Source: Loripinus fragilis | Taxonomy: Eukaryota; Mollusca; Bivalvia; Lucinida; Lucinidae | Length of the DNA stretch: 64,000 nt | Reading direction: 5' to 3' | NCBI GenBank assembly: GCA_964019695.1 | Contig: OZ026530.1 | Location: 36,132,835-36,196,834, forward strand | Shown: in pieces, positions 20,419 through 30,311 of the stretch | Layout of the letters: each line of letters opens with the position of its first letter | Position numbering within the stretch: position 1 is the first letter of the stretch | Position numbers and translations under genes: made by a program | The notes under the pieces: generated by a model | The model's input: only the letters and a program-made list of their open reading frames with translations | Database searches by the model: none | What the model was told of the DNA's origin: nothing

Positions 20419-20645
20419 CGAGACAACGATGCGTGTACGGTTCGTTTATGAAAGGAGACATTATGTAACAATGGTGAAAATAAGGCATGGTTTGGAAACT
20501 TCAAACTGCAATAACTCCGTTGTTTATGGTCAGAAACATAAAGTTTTCTTAGTTAGAACGAGCGGAACATTTTGAGACCAAAATTGAGCAGATTTGGTGA
20601 AATTTTCTGTTTTGCAACAAAACTGCATCGTCTACAGCAACTCCA
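20419..20645 (+). repeat. Dispersed repeat pair member 1
   Basis: GATGCGTGT..GTTGTTTATGGTCAGAAACATAAAG..TTAGTTAGAACGAGCGGAACA matches 26910-27100. The 77-codon frame at 20342-20575 overlaps this repeat and is not regarded as a gene. Confidence 0.6.
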
Positions 20646-20692
20646 TGCAAGAAACACTGCTAAGTATTTCATCAAATGGGTTAGGTAATAAA

Positions 20693-20865
20693 ACAGTTAT
20701 TTTATACTTGTTTGTAGTATAGTCAAACTATTACTCCTCGGTACCGCGGACGACCTGATGCACTATTGCACTAGGCCTTCGGCCTTGTGCAATAGTGCAT
20801 CAGGTCGTCCACGGCATCTCGGGGTAATAGTTTTGACTATACTACAAACAGGCATGAAATAACTG
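20693..20865. mobile_element. 173-bp hairpin element
   Basis: The arms (20693-20776 and 20783-20865) are near-perfect complements, for example TTGTAGTATAGTC / GACTATACTACAA and GACCTGATGCACTATTGCAC / GTGCAATAGTGCATCAGGTC. Only a few bases form the loop (CCTTCGG). A snap-back MITE is the simplest reading. Confidence 0.8.
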
Positions 20866-21112
20866 TACAATATACAGCCCCAAAAGGAAATTTTGAATAC
20901 AGTTATCCCCTAAGTTTACCGCCTTATTCACCATGAAAATTGAAAACAAAATGACACAATTTTATCTTCTGGAGCAAACAAGCAAACTGATGTATTTTGC
21001 AAATTCAGGTTTTTCCTAAATTCATGATTTTTAGCAGGTGTAGAACTATCTTATTCTATTTAACCATAAGTAAATTGCTCATGTATTTTTTTACAATTCG
21101 GGACTTTTCCTT

Positions 21113-21167
21113 ATTCAGGATTTTGTGGCTGACTTTCTGTGGAAAGTCTGTCACAAAATCCTGAAGA
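21113..21167. repeat. Hairpin TTCAGGATTTTGTG / CACAAAATCCTGAA
   Basis: An inverted pair with GACTTTC / GAAAGTC inside. A diverged relative is at about 22140-22205. Confidence 0.65.
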
Positions 21168-21171
21168 ATTT

Positions 21172-22065
21172 CTAGCGATAAGGCGAGCAATCTCCCTAAA
21201 CGAGACGTTCGTTTTATTTTGTTGAAATAACGACTGGAGAAACTAGGCACATTCAACAAATATATATAGACGGGCCGTCGATGCACCATTGTCCCCCGAA
21301 TTTGTATATTTAAAATGGGATTTCCTTAATGCATGTAATAAATCTCGTTCTGATTGGATGAGAATTCATTTCAATCATCAGCTGTACTTGTTATTCAGTA
21401 ACATATATGGGAACTAGACCGTTAAACAAGGGTACCAATCGTCCTATCACGCTATGTACAGTAAAACTAATTATACAGTTGATGTACAATAAAAACGACT
21501 ATCTTGCAAAGTGGTCTATTTTTTGTCAGATATTTGATGTCTTCTTTCGCTTATAAAACCCCTTTCCCCCCTTAGACCCAAGACACCCTTTACATATGTT
21601 GTATATTTGTATAGCGACATTTAATTGTCCAAAGGGCATCTTGGGTCTAGGGAGGGAAAGCATCTAAAAACAAACTGAAAGACGCCAGTTTCATCTTTTC
21701 AATGACAAACGTCACAATTTTAAGTATATTTTGTACGCATGCTCAGAAGGAATACCGCAAAGTTTCAAAAATGAAGGGCACTTATATCCTTAATATTTTA
21801 GCACTTTTACTTTTTGAAAACCTGCAAAGGATTTTCTAAAACTCTCGTCTAAACGGCACCCAGTCTAAAGACGTAAAATGAGGGGTGGGAGTAGAAGGCG
21901 CAAGTTTTAACGGTTTTGTAAATGATGAATCGCTTTGAAACCTATTTTGATGCTTTCTATGTTAATTTTACTACCGGAACAGACCAATTTCAAAAACATT
22001 AGGGCAATTTGAAAATGAAGGTTTTGTAATCATATCAACCAGGGAAATATATACCTTATCGCTAG
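21172..22065. mobile_element. Candidate 0.9-kb inverted-repeat element
   Basis: The ends CTAGCGATAAGG (21172-21183) and CCTTATCGCTAG (about 22054-22065) are 12-bp perfect inverted repeats. The same motif occurs at 14463. Inside, CTTAGACCCAAGA (about 21576) pairs with TCTTGGGTCTAGG (about 21640). No coding frame. The short ends make this tentative. Confidence 0.45.
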
Positions 22066-22264
22066 AGCTCCTTTACTAACAAACTCAATCCATGTTTTCA
22101 TGAGTGAAATGCTTTAAATGAATTCATATTTTACAAATTCATGATTTTTTCTAATTCAAGATTTTGTGGCTGACTTCGCGGAGAGTCAGTCTGAAAATCC
22201 TGAATTTCAATTACGGTAAGGATTTGGAATGAGCATCAGAATTTCAATATAAGAATGTGTAATG

Positions 22265-22395
22265 GAAAATTATTTTTCTTATTTCTCAAACAAAAGATAT
22301 GCTGAGGGTACTCAAAAGAACTGTCTCATTTGAGCATCCAAAACATATATTTTAACTGATGAATAAGAAAAAATTCAAAATTTTAAGCATAAAAA
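22265..22395. repeat. Palindromic repeat D, copy 1
   Basis: Core GGTACTCAAAAGAACTGTCTC followed by a diverged inverted partner. Related to 23812, 24285, 27955 and 28665. Confidence 0.55.
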
Positions 22396-22429
22396 GTTCT
22401 CTTATCTGCTAAAGGATCTGGACCTAAGT

Positions 22430-22690
22430 ATCCGCTGTTTATCATGCTGTCAATGGTATATCTTATTGTTCATCATAGTGCCTCTCATTCAACATGTAAA
22501 GCAATGTTTATCATGTTGTTCATGGTTTATGGTCTTGTTCATGTCCATGGCTTATCATGTTGTTCATTTCCATGGTTTATCTTTTGTTCATCATAGTGGC
22601 CCCCCATTCATCATGTAAAGCAACATTTATCATGTTGTTAATGTTTATCGTCTTGTTCATGTCAGTGGTTTATTATCTTGTTCAAAGTTT
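22430..22690. repeat. Degenerate TTTATCATGTTGTTCATG repeats
   Basis: Variants of TTTATCATGTTGTTCATG recur at least seven times with irregular spacing. The stretch lies at the 3' end of the minus-strand gene and includes its candidate poly(A) signal. Confidence 0.6.
22669..22674 (-). promoter_or_regulatory. Candidate poly(A) signal AATAAA of the minus-strand gene
   Basis: TTTATT on the plus strand, 245 bases past the stop codon at 22919-22921. A canonical hexamer at a plausible 3' UTR distance; transcript evidence would be needed. Confidence 0.4.
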
Positions 22691-22918
22691 TGTCAATAGT
22701 TAATGCAGGCATCACATTGTGCCAAAATTGACACCAGATGGCTATACTAATATGGAATTTTGAATTTCCCACAAAGATTGCCCAGATCTGCCCAACAGCC
22801 AATCTCTAGTACAATATCTAAAGGCCACCAATGGCACCTAAGTTATGCATGATCATCGAAGACAGGTTTTCTCACATCACAGCCCAGTTATCAATGGTTA
22901 ACAACTCTGAGCTCAGTA

Positions 22919-23064
22919 TCAGGACTTCTTTGCAGCCTCCATGAACTCTTCAGCTAGCATGGGGTTCTCACGGACCCATTTTTCAGCAGTATTTTCCTTT
23001 AACCAATCTGTTGAGTTTATTTGACCATTTAATGTTCGAAGTAAATCTTCTAAACTAGCTCCAC
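22919..23064 (-). CDS. Terminal coding exon of an unrecognised minus-strand gene
   Basis: The minus strand reads a splice acceptor (TTATATTGCAG) at 23065 and then 146 nt ending in TGA: two bases completing a codon, 47 codons and the stop. The peptide begins GASLEDLLRTLNG and ends AEEFMEAAKKS, with two tryptophans (DWLKEN, KWVRENP) in a charged, probably helical segment. The exon starts in phase 1, matching the donor of the exon at 25150-25242; the joined codon is GGT (Gly). I do not recognise the family. Exon-like codon content, an acceptor and matched phase argue for a real gene. Its intron is full of mobile elements while the exon itself is clean. Confidence 0.7.
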
Positions 23065-23101
23065 CTGCAATATAATAGTTTAATGATACTATATAACATC
23101 A

Positions 23102-23521
23102 TCACACTGGTAAATGTATATGTCAATTTGCTGGTATTTACGCGTATTGCCGGTACTTCATAGACCCGAAGTGGTAGATATTGGTGTTAATACTTTATAT
23201 AAAAACATGCCATATGCCTAAAGGACTATGGAATTAGATCATTTTTAAGTATTCGGCATGCACATGGCGATTTATGTAAGCATTTAGGAATAGATTCGAG
23301 TACCGATCATCCAGATCGGTACTCGAATCTATTCCTAAATACTTACATAAATCGCCATGCACATACTGGATACTTAAAAATGATTGAAGTCTATAGTCCC
23401 TTTGGCATATGGCATGTTTTTCTATATAGTATTAACACCAATATCTACCACTTCTGGTCTATGAAGTACTGGCAATATGCGTAAATACCATCAAATCAAC
23501 GTATACATTTACCAGTATGAT
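23102..23521. mobile_element. 410-bp foldback element, copy 2
   Basis: Near-identical in layout to 690-1100: outer CACTGGTAAATGTATA arms, TGCCGGTACTTCATAGAC, ATTGGTGTTAATACT and the centre on CGGTACTCGAATCTATTCCT. It lies in the intron just 38 bases upstream of the terminal exon. Confidence 0.85.
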
Positions 23522-23553
23522 AATAGGTTAAAGATATTATATAACATCATAGG

Positions 23554-23757
23554 TTTTTTTGCTTGTTTGGTTTCATTCTTTACTTCCCATCAACAATCTT
23601 TCAGTTATACAGGGACGGGTCTTCCTGGGTTGAACCAGTACTAAGCTAATATTAATGTGTCTTGCTAAAGGACACAAAACAGTGACGTCAGTGAGACTCG
23701 AATCCGCTGCCCCTTGATTCCGTGTCAACACTCTACCACTGAGCCACTGCACTCCTC
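23554..23757 (-). mobile_element. tRNA-derived SINE, copy 1
   Basis: Minus strand: a GAGTGCAGTGGCTCAGTGG A-box region near 23735-23755, a B-box GATTCGAGTC near 23695, and the tail half ending near GAAACCAAACAAGC. ATCATAGG lies on both sides (23546-23553 and about 23763-23770), a possible imperfect target duplication. RNA polymerase III would transcribe intact copies; mobility depends on a partner LINE. Confidence 0.85.
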
Positions 23758-23811
23758 ATAAGATCATAGGTCTAGATTAAGAAAAGACTTAAACATTAAA
23801 AAGTTAATATT

Positions 23812-23950
23812 TTCCTATCAATAAGTTCTAACATTTGTTTTAGGTGCTCAAAAGAAACGTCTCAATGAGACGGTTCTTTTGATTACCCAGAACATATGAT
23901 AAGAAAATTATTTTTTTAATTATGCACTGAGGCTAATCTAGAGGCCCGAA
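23812..23950. repeat. Palindromic repeat D, copy 2
   Basis: GCTCAAAAGAAACGTCTC / GAGACGGTTCTTTTGATTACC form the palindrome. Confidence 0.65.
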
Positions 23951-24057
23951 CATGAATATATTTCAAAATCTCATGTTATAGCAAACACTTTTATTTAAAA
24001 GAATATGGTAAGCTTATAAGGAGTTGAGGTCAATATGCAGACCTATTAATTTTGTTA

Positions 24058-24195
24058 ATAAGGCCAAATAAAAAAAAAACCCTGTGTTTAGGGTAACCCG
24101 CCATACCTAATTTTACTGGTGAAACCTAGATTATTTTCAGGTTTTATGGAAAAAAAGTATAATTTTATGCATATATAAGAAAGTTGACTAATCAA
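24058..24195. mobile_element. Foldback family B, partial copy 2
   Basis: The end AAGGCCAAATAAAAAA, TGTGTTTAGGGTAACCCGCC and TTTTACTGGTGAAACCTAG match family B, but the second half is missing. Confidence 0.65.
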
Positions 24196-24284
24196 TATTC
24201 AATAGAAAAATAGGCCATTTTACTGTCATTTTGCTTATATTAAACTTAAAAATAGGCAGTACATTTGTACTACAAGCTTTTCAG

Positions 24285-24415
24285 AGTTAATATCTTGTGG
24301 GTACTCAAAAGAATTGTCTCAATAAGAGAGCACCCAAAACACATTTTTTAACAGATAGATAAGAAAATAATCAATATTTTAGGCACAATTATTTTTTGAC
24401 CTATGTATGGGCGTC
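24285..24415. repeat. Palindromic repeat D, copy 3
   Basis: GGGTACTCAAAAGAATTGTCTC followed by AGAGAGCACCCAAAACACA. Same core as the other D copies. Confidence 0.6.
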
Positions 24416-24654
24416 AACCTGAGAAAACCAGTCTTCGGGGTTTGCGAACAACAAAAGCACAGACCAGCCTGCGCATCCACGCAGTCTTATCAGGGTCTTT
24501 TTTATTTGCTTATTGTAAGGAATCATAGATAACCTTGCTACAAGCGAAATTTCAATGTTCAAGCTAGTCTCTGTAGCTGAGGAGACTGCTTTGAGACTCA
24601 CTTTGTCAGAAACACCGATGAAAGGTTTTGTCGTGTCGAGGCTCGTATTTACCT

Positions 24655-25076
24655 TGGTTAGGGTTCATACCGGCAAGGATTAGTAAAATTCAAGGACTTT
24701 TCAAGGACTTCTAGAAGATTTTACTACCGTTTTCTAGGACTGAGAACTTATGAAAAATACTGATTTACACTTTAAAATTCTACTTGGGAAATGCTAGAGT
24801 CCATTAGTGAAGATATTAGTTTAGGAAAATTAGTATAAAATTGTGGTACCTTTATTTGGTGCAGCATGTGCTGCACCAAATAAAGGCACCACAATTTTAT
24901 AAGGATTTAGGTCTCCAAAAACACTGTTGAATCCTCCTGTAAATGGTAAAATTCAAGGACTTTTCAAGGCCTTGGGGGTGATTTTCCAGTACTTTTCAAG
25001 GCAGATTTATTGTTGAAGGACTTTTCAAGAAAGCCCTCTAAATTCAAGTACTTTTCAGGCTGTGCGAACCCTGACT
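24655..25076. mobile_element. Foldback family E, copy 1
   Basis: Repeated TCAAGGACTTTTCAAGG words near both ends surround a central palindrome, TTTATTTGGTGCAGCA / TGCTGCACCAAATAAA (24850-24885). Ends AGGGTTCAT and GTGCGAACCCTG are inverted. Copy 2 is at 26424-26823, and a relative with similar ends is at 56079-56550. The CAGGGTTCG ends suggest hAT affinity. Confidence 0.75.
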
Positions 25077-25149
25077 CTCTTTATCAGAAACCCCAAAGAC
25101 AGGTTTTGTCGAGGCCAGTATTTACCTTGTTGATAGCAATGCTTCTTAC

Positions 25150-25242
25150 CTTTTCCTTGTCCTGAATCACCTTTGGCTTGATCTGTATTTACTGTATTTT
25201 CATCACTGGCTCTCTTAGCATCTGTTGTATCTTCTTTACTAG
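25150..25242 (-). CDS. Internal exon of the unrecognised minus-strand gene
   Basis: 93 nt on the minus strand, bounded by an acceptor (GATATTTCTACAG) and a strong donor (GTAAGAAG). It starts and ends in phase 1, so exon skipping would keep the frame. The peptide SKEDTTDAKRASDENTV and then NTDQAKGDSGQGK is charged, low in hydrophobics and probably disordered. It joins the exon at 28417-28475 through GCT (Ala) and the terminal exon through GGT (Gly). No domain is recognised. Confidence 0.7.
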
Positions 25243-25269
25243 CTGTAGAAATATCAATCACAGTGACTT

Positions 25270-25850
25270 AGGTCAAATAAAACAATGTGTTTTGTGTAAC
25301 AGGTCTGAAAGTCTGAAAATATTTTTACTGACCGTTCCAGGGCAGTGCTTCTTTTGTGGATCATTTATGCTATTTCTGTCTTGTTTTGTAATGCTTTCAT
25401 GCACGTCTGTTTGTTGATGCCTTGTGGTCACCTGCTGGGAAAGGGCTGACCTCTTGGCTCTTGTCTGTGATGTCTTATTGTGATTTTGTCACTTTCCCAT
25501 CCGTAGCCTGGGTCCAGTGTGATGCTTGATTGTATCTATACCTGCTCTTTGCCCTCTTTATTACTTTTATTTAGGTAATGTAGGCACATATATTTTTTTT
25601 TAGGATAGGCACACATATTTTTTTTTTTAATTTTCTAGAAAAACATTATAATTTTATGCATTTTGAAAGGCACTTTGCCTTTCAAAATGCATAAAATTAT
25701 ATTTGTTCCAGAAAACATTTTGCCTTCCAAAATGCATAAATTATAATACTTTTCCAGTTATTTCGAAAAAAATTCTAGGTTTCACCAGTAAATATAGGTA
25801 GGGTCAGGTTACCCTAAGCACAGGTTTTCCTTTAATTTTGCCTTATCAAC
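25270..25850. mobile_element. Foldback family B, copy 3, split by repeat A
   Basis: The left end lies at 25270-25318 (AAATAAAACAATGTGTTTTGTGT), the centre at 25657-25690 (TGCATTTTGAAAGGC and its complement), and the right end at 25800-25850 (AGGTTACCC...TTTGCCTTATC). Repeat A (25312-25565) sits inside, so A entered after B. Confidence 0.65.
25312..25565 (+). repeat. Dispersed repeat A, copy 4 (5' shortened)
   Basis: Begins within TATTTTTACTGACCGTTCC and runs through GGTCACCTGCTGGGAAAGGG and TTGATTGTATC. It is nested in family B copy 3 and in an intron of the minus-strand gene. Confidence 0.7.
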
Positions 25851-25989
25851 AGAGTTACCCCCCTTTTGCTTATTGTGAGGTGATACTATTAAGTTAAGTT
25901 TGGGAATTTACAGGAATCCTTTGGTAAAATGAGTTGTTGCAAAACCTTGGAGCATTCTGAAATACTTTTAACCTGCATTAAGCGATAAT

Positions 25990-26263
25990 TGGTCTTGAAA
26001 TAAAAAAATAAGTGTGTTTCGGGATCTGAAAATTTAAGTAGGGTAGGCACACACATTTTTTTAAGGTAAGCATGCATATGTTTTTAAATTATTTTCTTCT
26101 GGAAAAATACATAATTTTATGCATTTTAAAAGGCAATATGCCTTTTAAAATGCATAAAATTACATTTTTTCCAGAAGAAAATTCTAGGTTTCACCAGTAA
26201 ATTCAGGTAGGGTCTGGTTACCCTAAACACAGGTATTTTTTTATTTGGCCTTATCAACAGAGC
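25990..26263. mobile_element. Foldback family B, copy 4
   Basis: TGTGTTTCGGGATCTGAAAATT on the left, the central pair TGCATTTTAAAAGGC / GCCTTTTAAAATGCA, and GGTTACCCTAAACACAGG then TTATTTGGCCTTATC on the right. The 62-codon minus frame here is repeat-derived. Confidence 0.75.
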
Positions 26264-26423
26264 TACCCACCCCCCTTTTGCTAGTTGTGAGGTGATACCC
26301 ATTATTTTGGGAATTTACAGGAATCCTTTGGTAAACTGAAGTTATTATCTTCCAAAATTTAGTTGATTTGCAGTTTTCCAGGCATCACTCATATTTCAGT
26401 TGATATTATACACAAGGCAAGTT

Positions 26424-26823
26424 TGTTTAAAATTCAAGGACTTTTCAAGAACTTCTTAAGACTTTCCTACTGTTTTCAAGGACTGAAACTTATGAAAAAT
26501 ACTGATTTACACGTTAAAATTCTACTTTGGAAGCGCTAGACTGCATTACTGAAGATATGAAATTAAGAAAATTAGAATGAAATTGTGGTGTCTTTATTTG
26601 GTGCAGCATATGCTGCACCAAATAACAAATAAAGGCACCACAATTTTATACTGATTTAGGTCTCCAAAGACAGTGTTGAATCCTCCTGTAAGTGGGTAGA
26701 ATCAAGGACTTTTCAAGGCCTTTTAGTGCTTTTCCAGTACTTTTCAAGGCATATTTAATTTTCAAGGTCTTTTCAAGAAAGCCCTGTAAATTCAAGTACT
26801 TTTCAAGCCTGTGCGAACCCTGT
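26424..26823. mobile_element. Foldback family E, copy 2
   Basis: Matches copy 1 at 24655-25076, including the central TTTATTTGGTGCAGCATATG palindrome and the right end TGTGCGAACCCTG. Lies in the next intron upstream. Confidence 0.75.
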
Positions 26824-26849
26824 ATTTCATACCTTTCTGTGAAATAGTT

Positions 26850-27102
26850 GTTTTATTACCCAACTCAGACCTTAAGAAGGGTAATAATACAAATATGTCA
26901 GTGTGATGCTGATGCGTGTGCAGTACGTTTACGACCGAAGACCATGACGTGTGCGCTCTTAAACTCCCAATAACTTTGTTGTTTGTGGTCAGAAACATAA
27001 AGTGTGGGTACTTGTTTTCTTAGTTAGAATGAGCGGAACACTTTGCAACAAAATTGAACAGATTAGACAAAATTTTCTATTTTACAACAAATCCGCATCT
27101 CA
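26850..27102 (+). repeat. Dispersed repeat pair member 2
   Basis: Matches 20419-20645 over GTTGTTTGTGGTCAGAAACA and TTAGTTAGAATGAGCGGAAC. Confidence 0.55.
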
Positions 27103-27110
27103 TACAGCGT

Positions 27111-27261
27111 AGAGAGCGTAGTGGCTCAGTGGTAAAATGCTTGAGTGTTGCTGATATGACGTCACTGCATCGTCACATTAATCCTTGCTTAGTACTGGTT
27201 CAATCTCGACATAACTGAAAAATTGACTGGGACATAAAGAATCAAATCAAACAAGCCTTCC
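27111..27261 (+). mobile_element. tRNA-derived SINE, internally deleted copy 2
   Basis: AGCGTAGTGGCTCAGTGGTA is the A-box region; the B-box segment is missing; the tail reads GACATAAAGAATCAAATCAA. TACAGCGT occurs directly at both ends (27103-27110 and 27262-27269), a plausible 8-bp target duplication. Confidence 0.8.
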
Positions 27262-27954
27262 TACAGCGTGCTGCTAAGTAGTATGTTTGACGTCATCAGT
27301 TTACAGCGCATCACGCGACTGTTCAACAGTAAAAAATGTTGCATGTGCAACAGTTCATCGAAACTGGATCAAACTGGTAGCAACCGACAATTTGATAAAA
27401 CAGTCAAAAATGCTTAATTACTCTCTATATAGTACATAGGGTAATAATTTAAAATGTTGTATGCAGCATAATATAGCATAGCAACATATGAGCTGCGACA
27501 TGAGATTTCCAACAATGTGGTATGAGTGACCAGCAAAGCCTCTGATCAGACTGCGCATAAGTCTTTCCTAGTCTCTTGAATATTCTATGAGTGTTAAACT
27601 ACTGATGGAACATCATTTGGAGTCTCTAAGCTTAAAAGGAGGCTGCACAGGCTCGTCAGAGTCTAAACTCGTCAAAATGCCACATTGCTCAGTGGTTCAT
27701 TTACAATTTTGGGCTTATGGGAACTGGGACTCACTGTTTTCCATATCAGTGGATCCAAATGCAAACTTATGAGTCCAGAACCCTATTTTCATGACAATTT
27801 TGCAATACCATTGCATCCTGGGACTCACTGAAATAAAAAGTTTGCATCCCAGAGTAGCAAATATGAGTCAAAGATGCAAAATGCGCAGGTAAAAATATCA
27901 CTGATCGTTGGAAATCACATATCGCAGCTTAATTATTATAGTTTTTACATAGGT

Positions 27955-28140
27955 CCAGATAAGGATCGTTCATGCACCTAAAATTGCGTTTATTTCTTAA
28001 CCCATCAATTTAAACATGTGTTTTGGGTGCTCAAAAGAACCGTCTCATTGAGATGGTACTTTTGAGTACCCACAACACGTTTTGGTTGAGAAATAAGAAA
28101 TATAATTTTCCAGTATGCACTCTTATCTGGAGGCCTCTTT
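27955..28140. mobile_element. Palindromic repeat D, copy 4
   Basis: The most complete copy. Outer ends CCAGATAAG and CTTATCTGG are inverted, and the core is GTGCTCAAAAGAACCGTCTC with its complement. Confidence 0.7.
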
Positions 28141-28264
28141 ACATTGTGCAGTAGGTCATATATGACAACCCTCGTCCAAATATATGTAAAATTCTATAAA
28201 TGTTGACAATTAAACACAATATGTGTTTGCAGCCAGCACTTCAAGCTAGGTCTGCACTGTTTGC

Positions 28265-28410
28265 CTAAGACCAAATAAAAAATACCTCTGTTTAGGGTAA
28301 TCGACCCTACCTAAATTTACTGGTGAAACCTAGGATGTGTGTCTAGCCTACCTAATATTTTCCGACCAGTTACCCGAAACACACTTATTTTTTATCTGGC
28401 CTTAACAAAC
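28265..28410. mobile_element. Foldback family B, short copy 5
   Basis: A compact 146-bp copy with inverted ends AGACCAAATAAAAAATACCT and AACACACTTATTTTTTATCT. It ends six bases before the donor site of the exon at 28417. Confidence 0.75.
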
Positions 28411-28416
28411 TAACCT

Positions 28417-28475
28417 GAGCTGACAGATGGATTTTCCACTGTTCTGTCATTAACATTCATTTCTGTTGAATTTCT
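28417..28475 (-). CDS. Internal exon of the unrecognised minus-strand gene
   Basis: 59 nt bounded by an acceptor with a T-rich tract (TTTTTTCATTTCCAG) and a donor (GTTAGTTTG). In the phase that joins the next exon it reads NSTEMNVNDRTVENPSVSS, polar and probably disordered. It starts in phase 2 and ends in phase 1. An alternative acceptor (CAACAG) 11 bases inside would start in phase 1 and skip the first residues. Exons further 5' must lie beyond 28475 but were not identified. Confidence 0.55.
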
Positions 28476-28664
28476 GGAAATGAAAAAAATTGAAAATTTA
28501 AATTAAACCGCTTAATACACATGTACTTTGGACATTCCCCAACTCTGAGTCAATGGGAGTTTAAACTTAATTTCACTAAAGTATACTCAAGAGTAGAACT
28601 CTGTATACTCAGTATACATAGGGCCAGTTAAGCAAATTTTTCTAGCGTATAATTGTAATTACTT

Positions 28665-28810
28665 TCTTACTGATCAGTTTAAACATGTGTTTTGGGTGCC
28701 CAAAAGAACCATCTTATCGAGAGGGTTCTTTTGAGTACCCACAACATATGTTTTGGCTGAGAAATAAGAAAATTAATTTTCTGATATGCAATCGTATCTG
28801 GGGCCCTGGT
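28665..28810. repeat. Palindromic repeat D, copy 5
   Basis: GGTGCCCAAAAGAACCATCT / AGAGGGTTCTTTTGAGTACCC palindrome. Shares flanks with copy 4. Confidence 0.65.
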
Positions 28811-28850
28811 ATAGTATCAACCGAATAAAAATGGTTTTTTAAGGCCTGTT

Positions 28851-29916
28851 TGCTCTGGGCGCAGTCAACAAGTAGTTTTAGATGGTCAAGCCTCAGGTCC
28901 AGTTCCTGTTTTATCCGGTGTACCCCAGGGGTCGGTCTTAGGACCGATGCTTTTTCTAATGTTCATTAATGATTTACCAGATAATATCAAGTCTTCAGTT
29001 CGCCTGTTCGCGGACGATTGTGTCCTGTATAGGAACATTCATTCATTGCAAGACTGTCTCATTTTGCAGGAAGATCTTGACAGTCTTGGGCTCTGGGAGG
29101 CCGAATGGCAAATGAAGTTCAATGTTGCCAAATGTCACTCTATGAGAGTGACTCGGCATTACTCACACAAACAAATCATTCATGACTACACTCTGCATCA
29201 GCAAACTTTGGAAAATGTTCAGTCCGCGAAATAACTTGGTATAACAATCACAGAGAACATGGATTGTGGTCAACATATCTCTGATATCTCGTCTAAAGCA
29301 ACTAAGACTTTAGGTTTCCTTCAAAGGAACTTGGCTTTCGCACCTAGGAGTACTAAGGAGGTTGCATACAAAACTTTGGTGCGCCTAATTGGAGTATGCA
29401 GCCCCCATTTGGAGCCCTTATTGTAAAACTCAGATTCAACAAGTGGAGAAGGTACAGAGGACGGCAGCCCGCTGGACCTGCAGGAGGTGGCGCAACACTA
29501 GTAGTGTTGGAGAAAAGCTCAATGAGCTGCAATGGCCAACTCTGGAGGCCCGGAGGGATCAGTACTCTCTGCTTTTCTTCCACAAGATTCAATGTGGGAC
29601 TATGTCTATTGATAAAGACAAGTACTTGACCCCGTCTCAGAGTACAAGATCTACCAGGTCATCACACAACTCACAGTATTGCAGGCCCCAGACTTATAGT
29701 GATGCCCTGAAGTATTCTTTTTTTCCCAAGGACTATTCCTCATTGGAATAGTCTGGCTCCATCTGTGGTCACAGCTGAGACCACAGAGGAGTTCAGGGCA
29801 CTCATTTAGATGACTCCGCCAAAAGCTTTTTTTTTCTTTTTTTTTTTCGAAATTCTAAAACACTCACCTCAGATAATGATCATACATATGATCGCCTGAG
29901 TAAAAGAAGATAGATA
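28851..29916 (+). mobile_element. LINE 3' fragment, copy L3 (reverse transcriptase)
   Basis: The most informative reverse transcriptase here. The frame shows VLSGVPQGSVLGP, MLFLMFINDLPD, RLFADDCVLY (catalytic DD), W-MKFNVAKC, a stop replacing the Tyr of KYLG, then ATKTLGFLQRN, VEKVQRTAARWT and LQWPTLEARRDQ. A frameshift near 29388 and the stop at 29234 break it. The 3' UTR has a T run, a hairpin (29868-29900) and a GATAGATAGATG tail. The N-terminal endonuclease is missing. Family: CR1/Jockey-like in the broad sense. Confidence 0.9.
29868..29900 (+). other. LINE 3'-end hairpin, copy L3
   Basis: CTCAG/CTGAG and GATCAT/ATGATC stems around the ATAAT bulge. Both stems differ in sequence from copy L2 but still pair perfectly. 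Confidence 0.75.
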
Positions 29917-29934
29917 GATGCTTTACATCCCAGT

Positions 29935-30150
29935 AAACAACTTTTCATTCATGTAAGGAAAATTTCCTGTCTTCCTGGGTTGAAAGCAGACCAGTACCAG
30001 CGGATAATTTTAGTGTCTTGCTTAAGTCGCAGAATAGCTCGTGAGCTAATGTTGTCTGTTACATTTTAAGCGACGTTAAATAAGGCTTCTTTATCTTTAA
30101 GAACACAGCACAGTGACTCCGTCAGCAGTGAGTCTCAAACTAGCAATCTT
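29935..30150 (-). repeat. Degraded tRNA-derived SINE, copy 3
   Basis: CTTCCTGGGTTGAA, ACCAGTAC, TTAGTGTCTTGCT and CACAGTGAC match the body of the SINE family in reverse; the tRNA part is eroded and about 60 bases are inserted in the middle. Confidence 0.6.
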
Positions 30151-30311
30151 TTGATCCCAATTATAAATGTTAGGGAAGTGTTTTTAAATTATCTACAATA
30201 CAAATAATATGAATAGGAAATTTCAAACCCCTGACTCATGTCAAATTGCCATTAAAATCAACCAATTTAACTGTTAGGGGATGCAAGTTGGATCAACTTA
30301 TATATCCTTTC

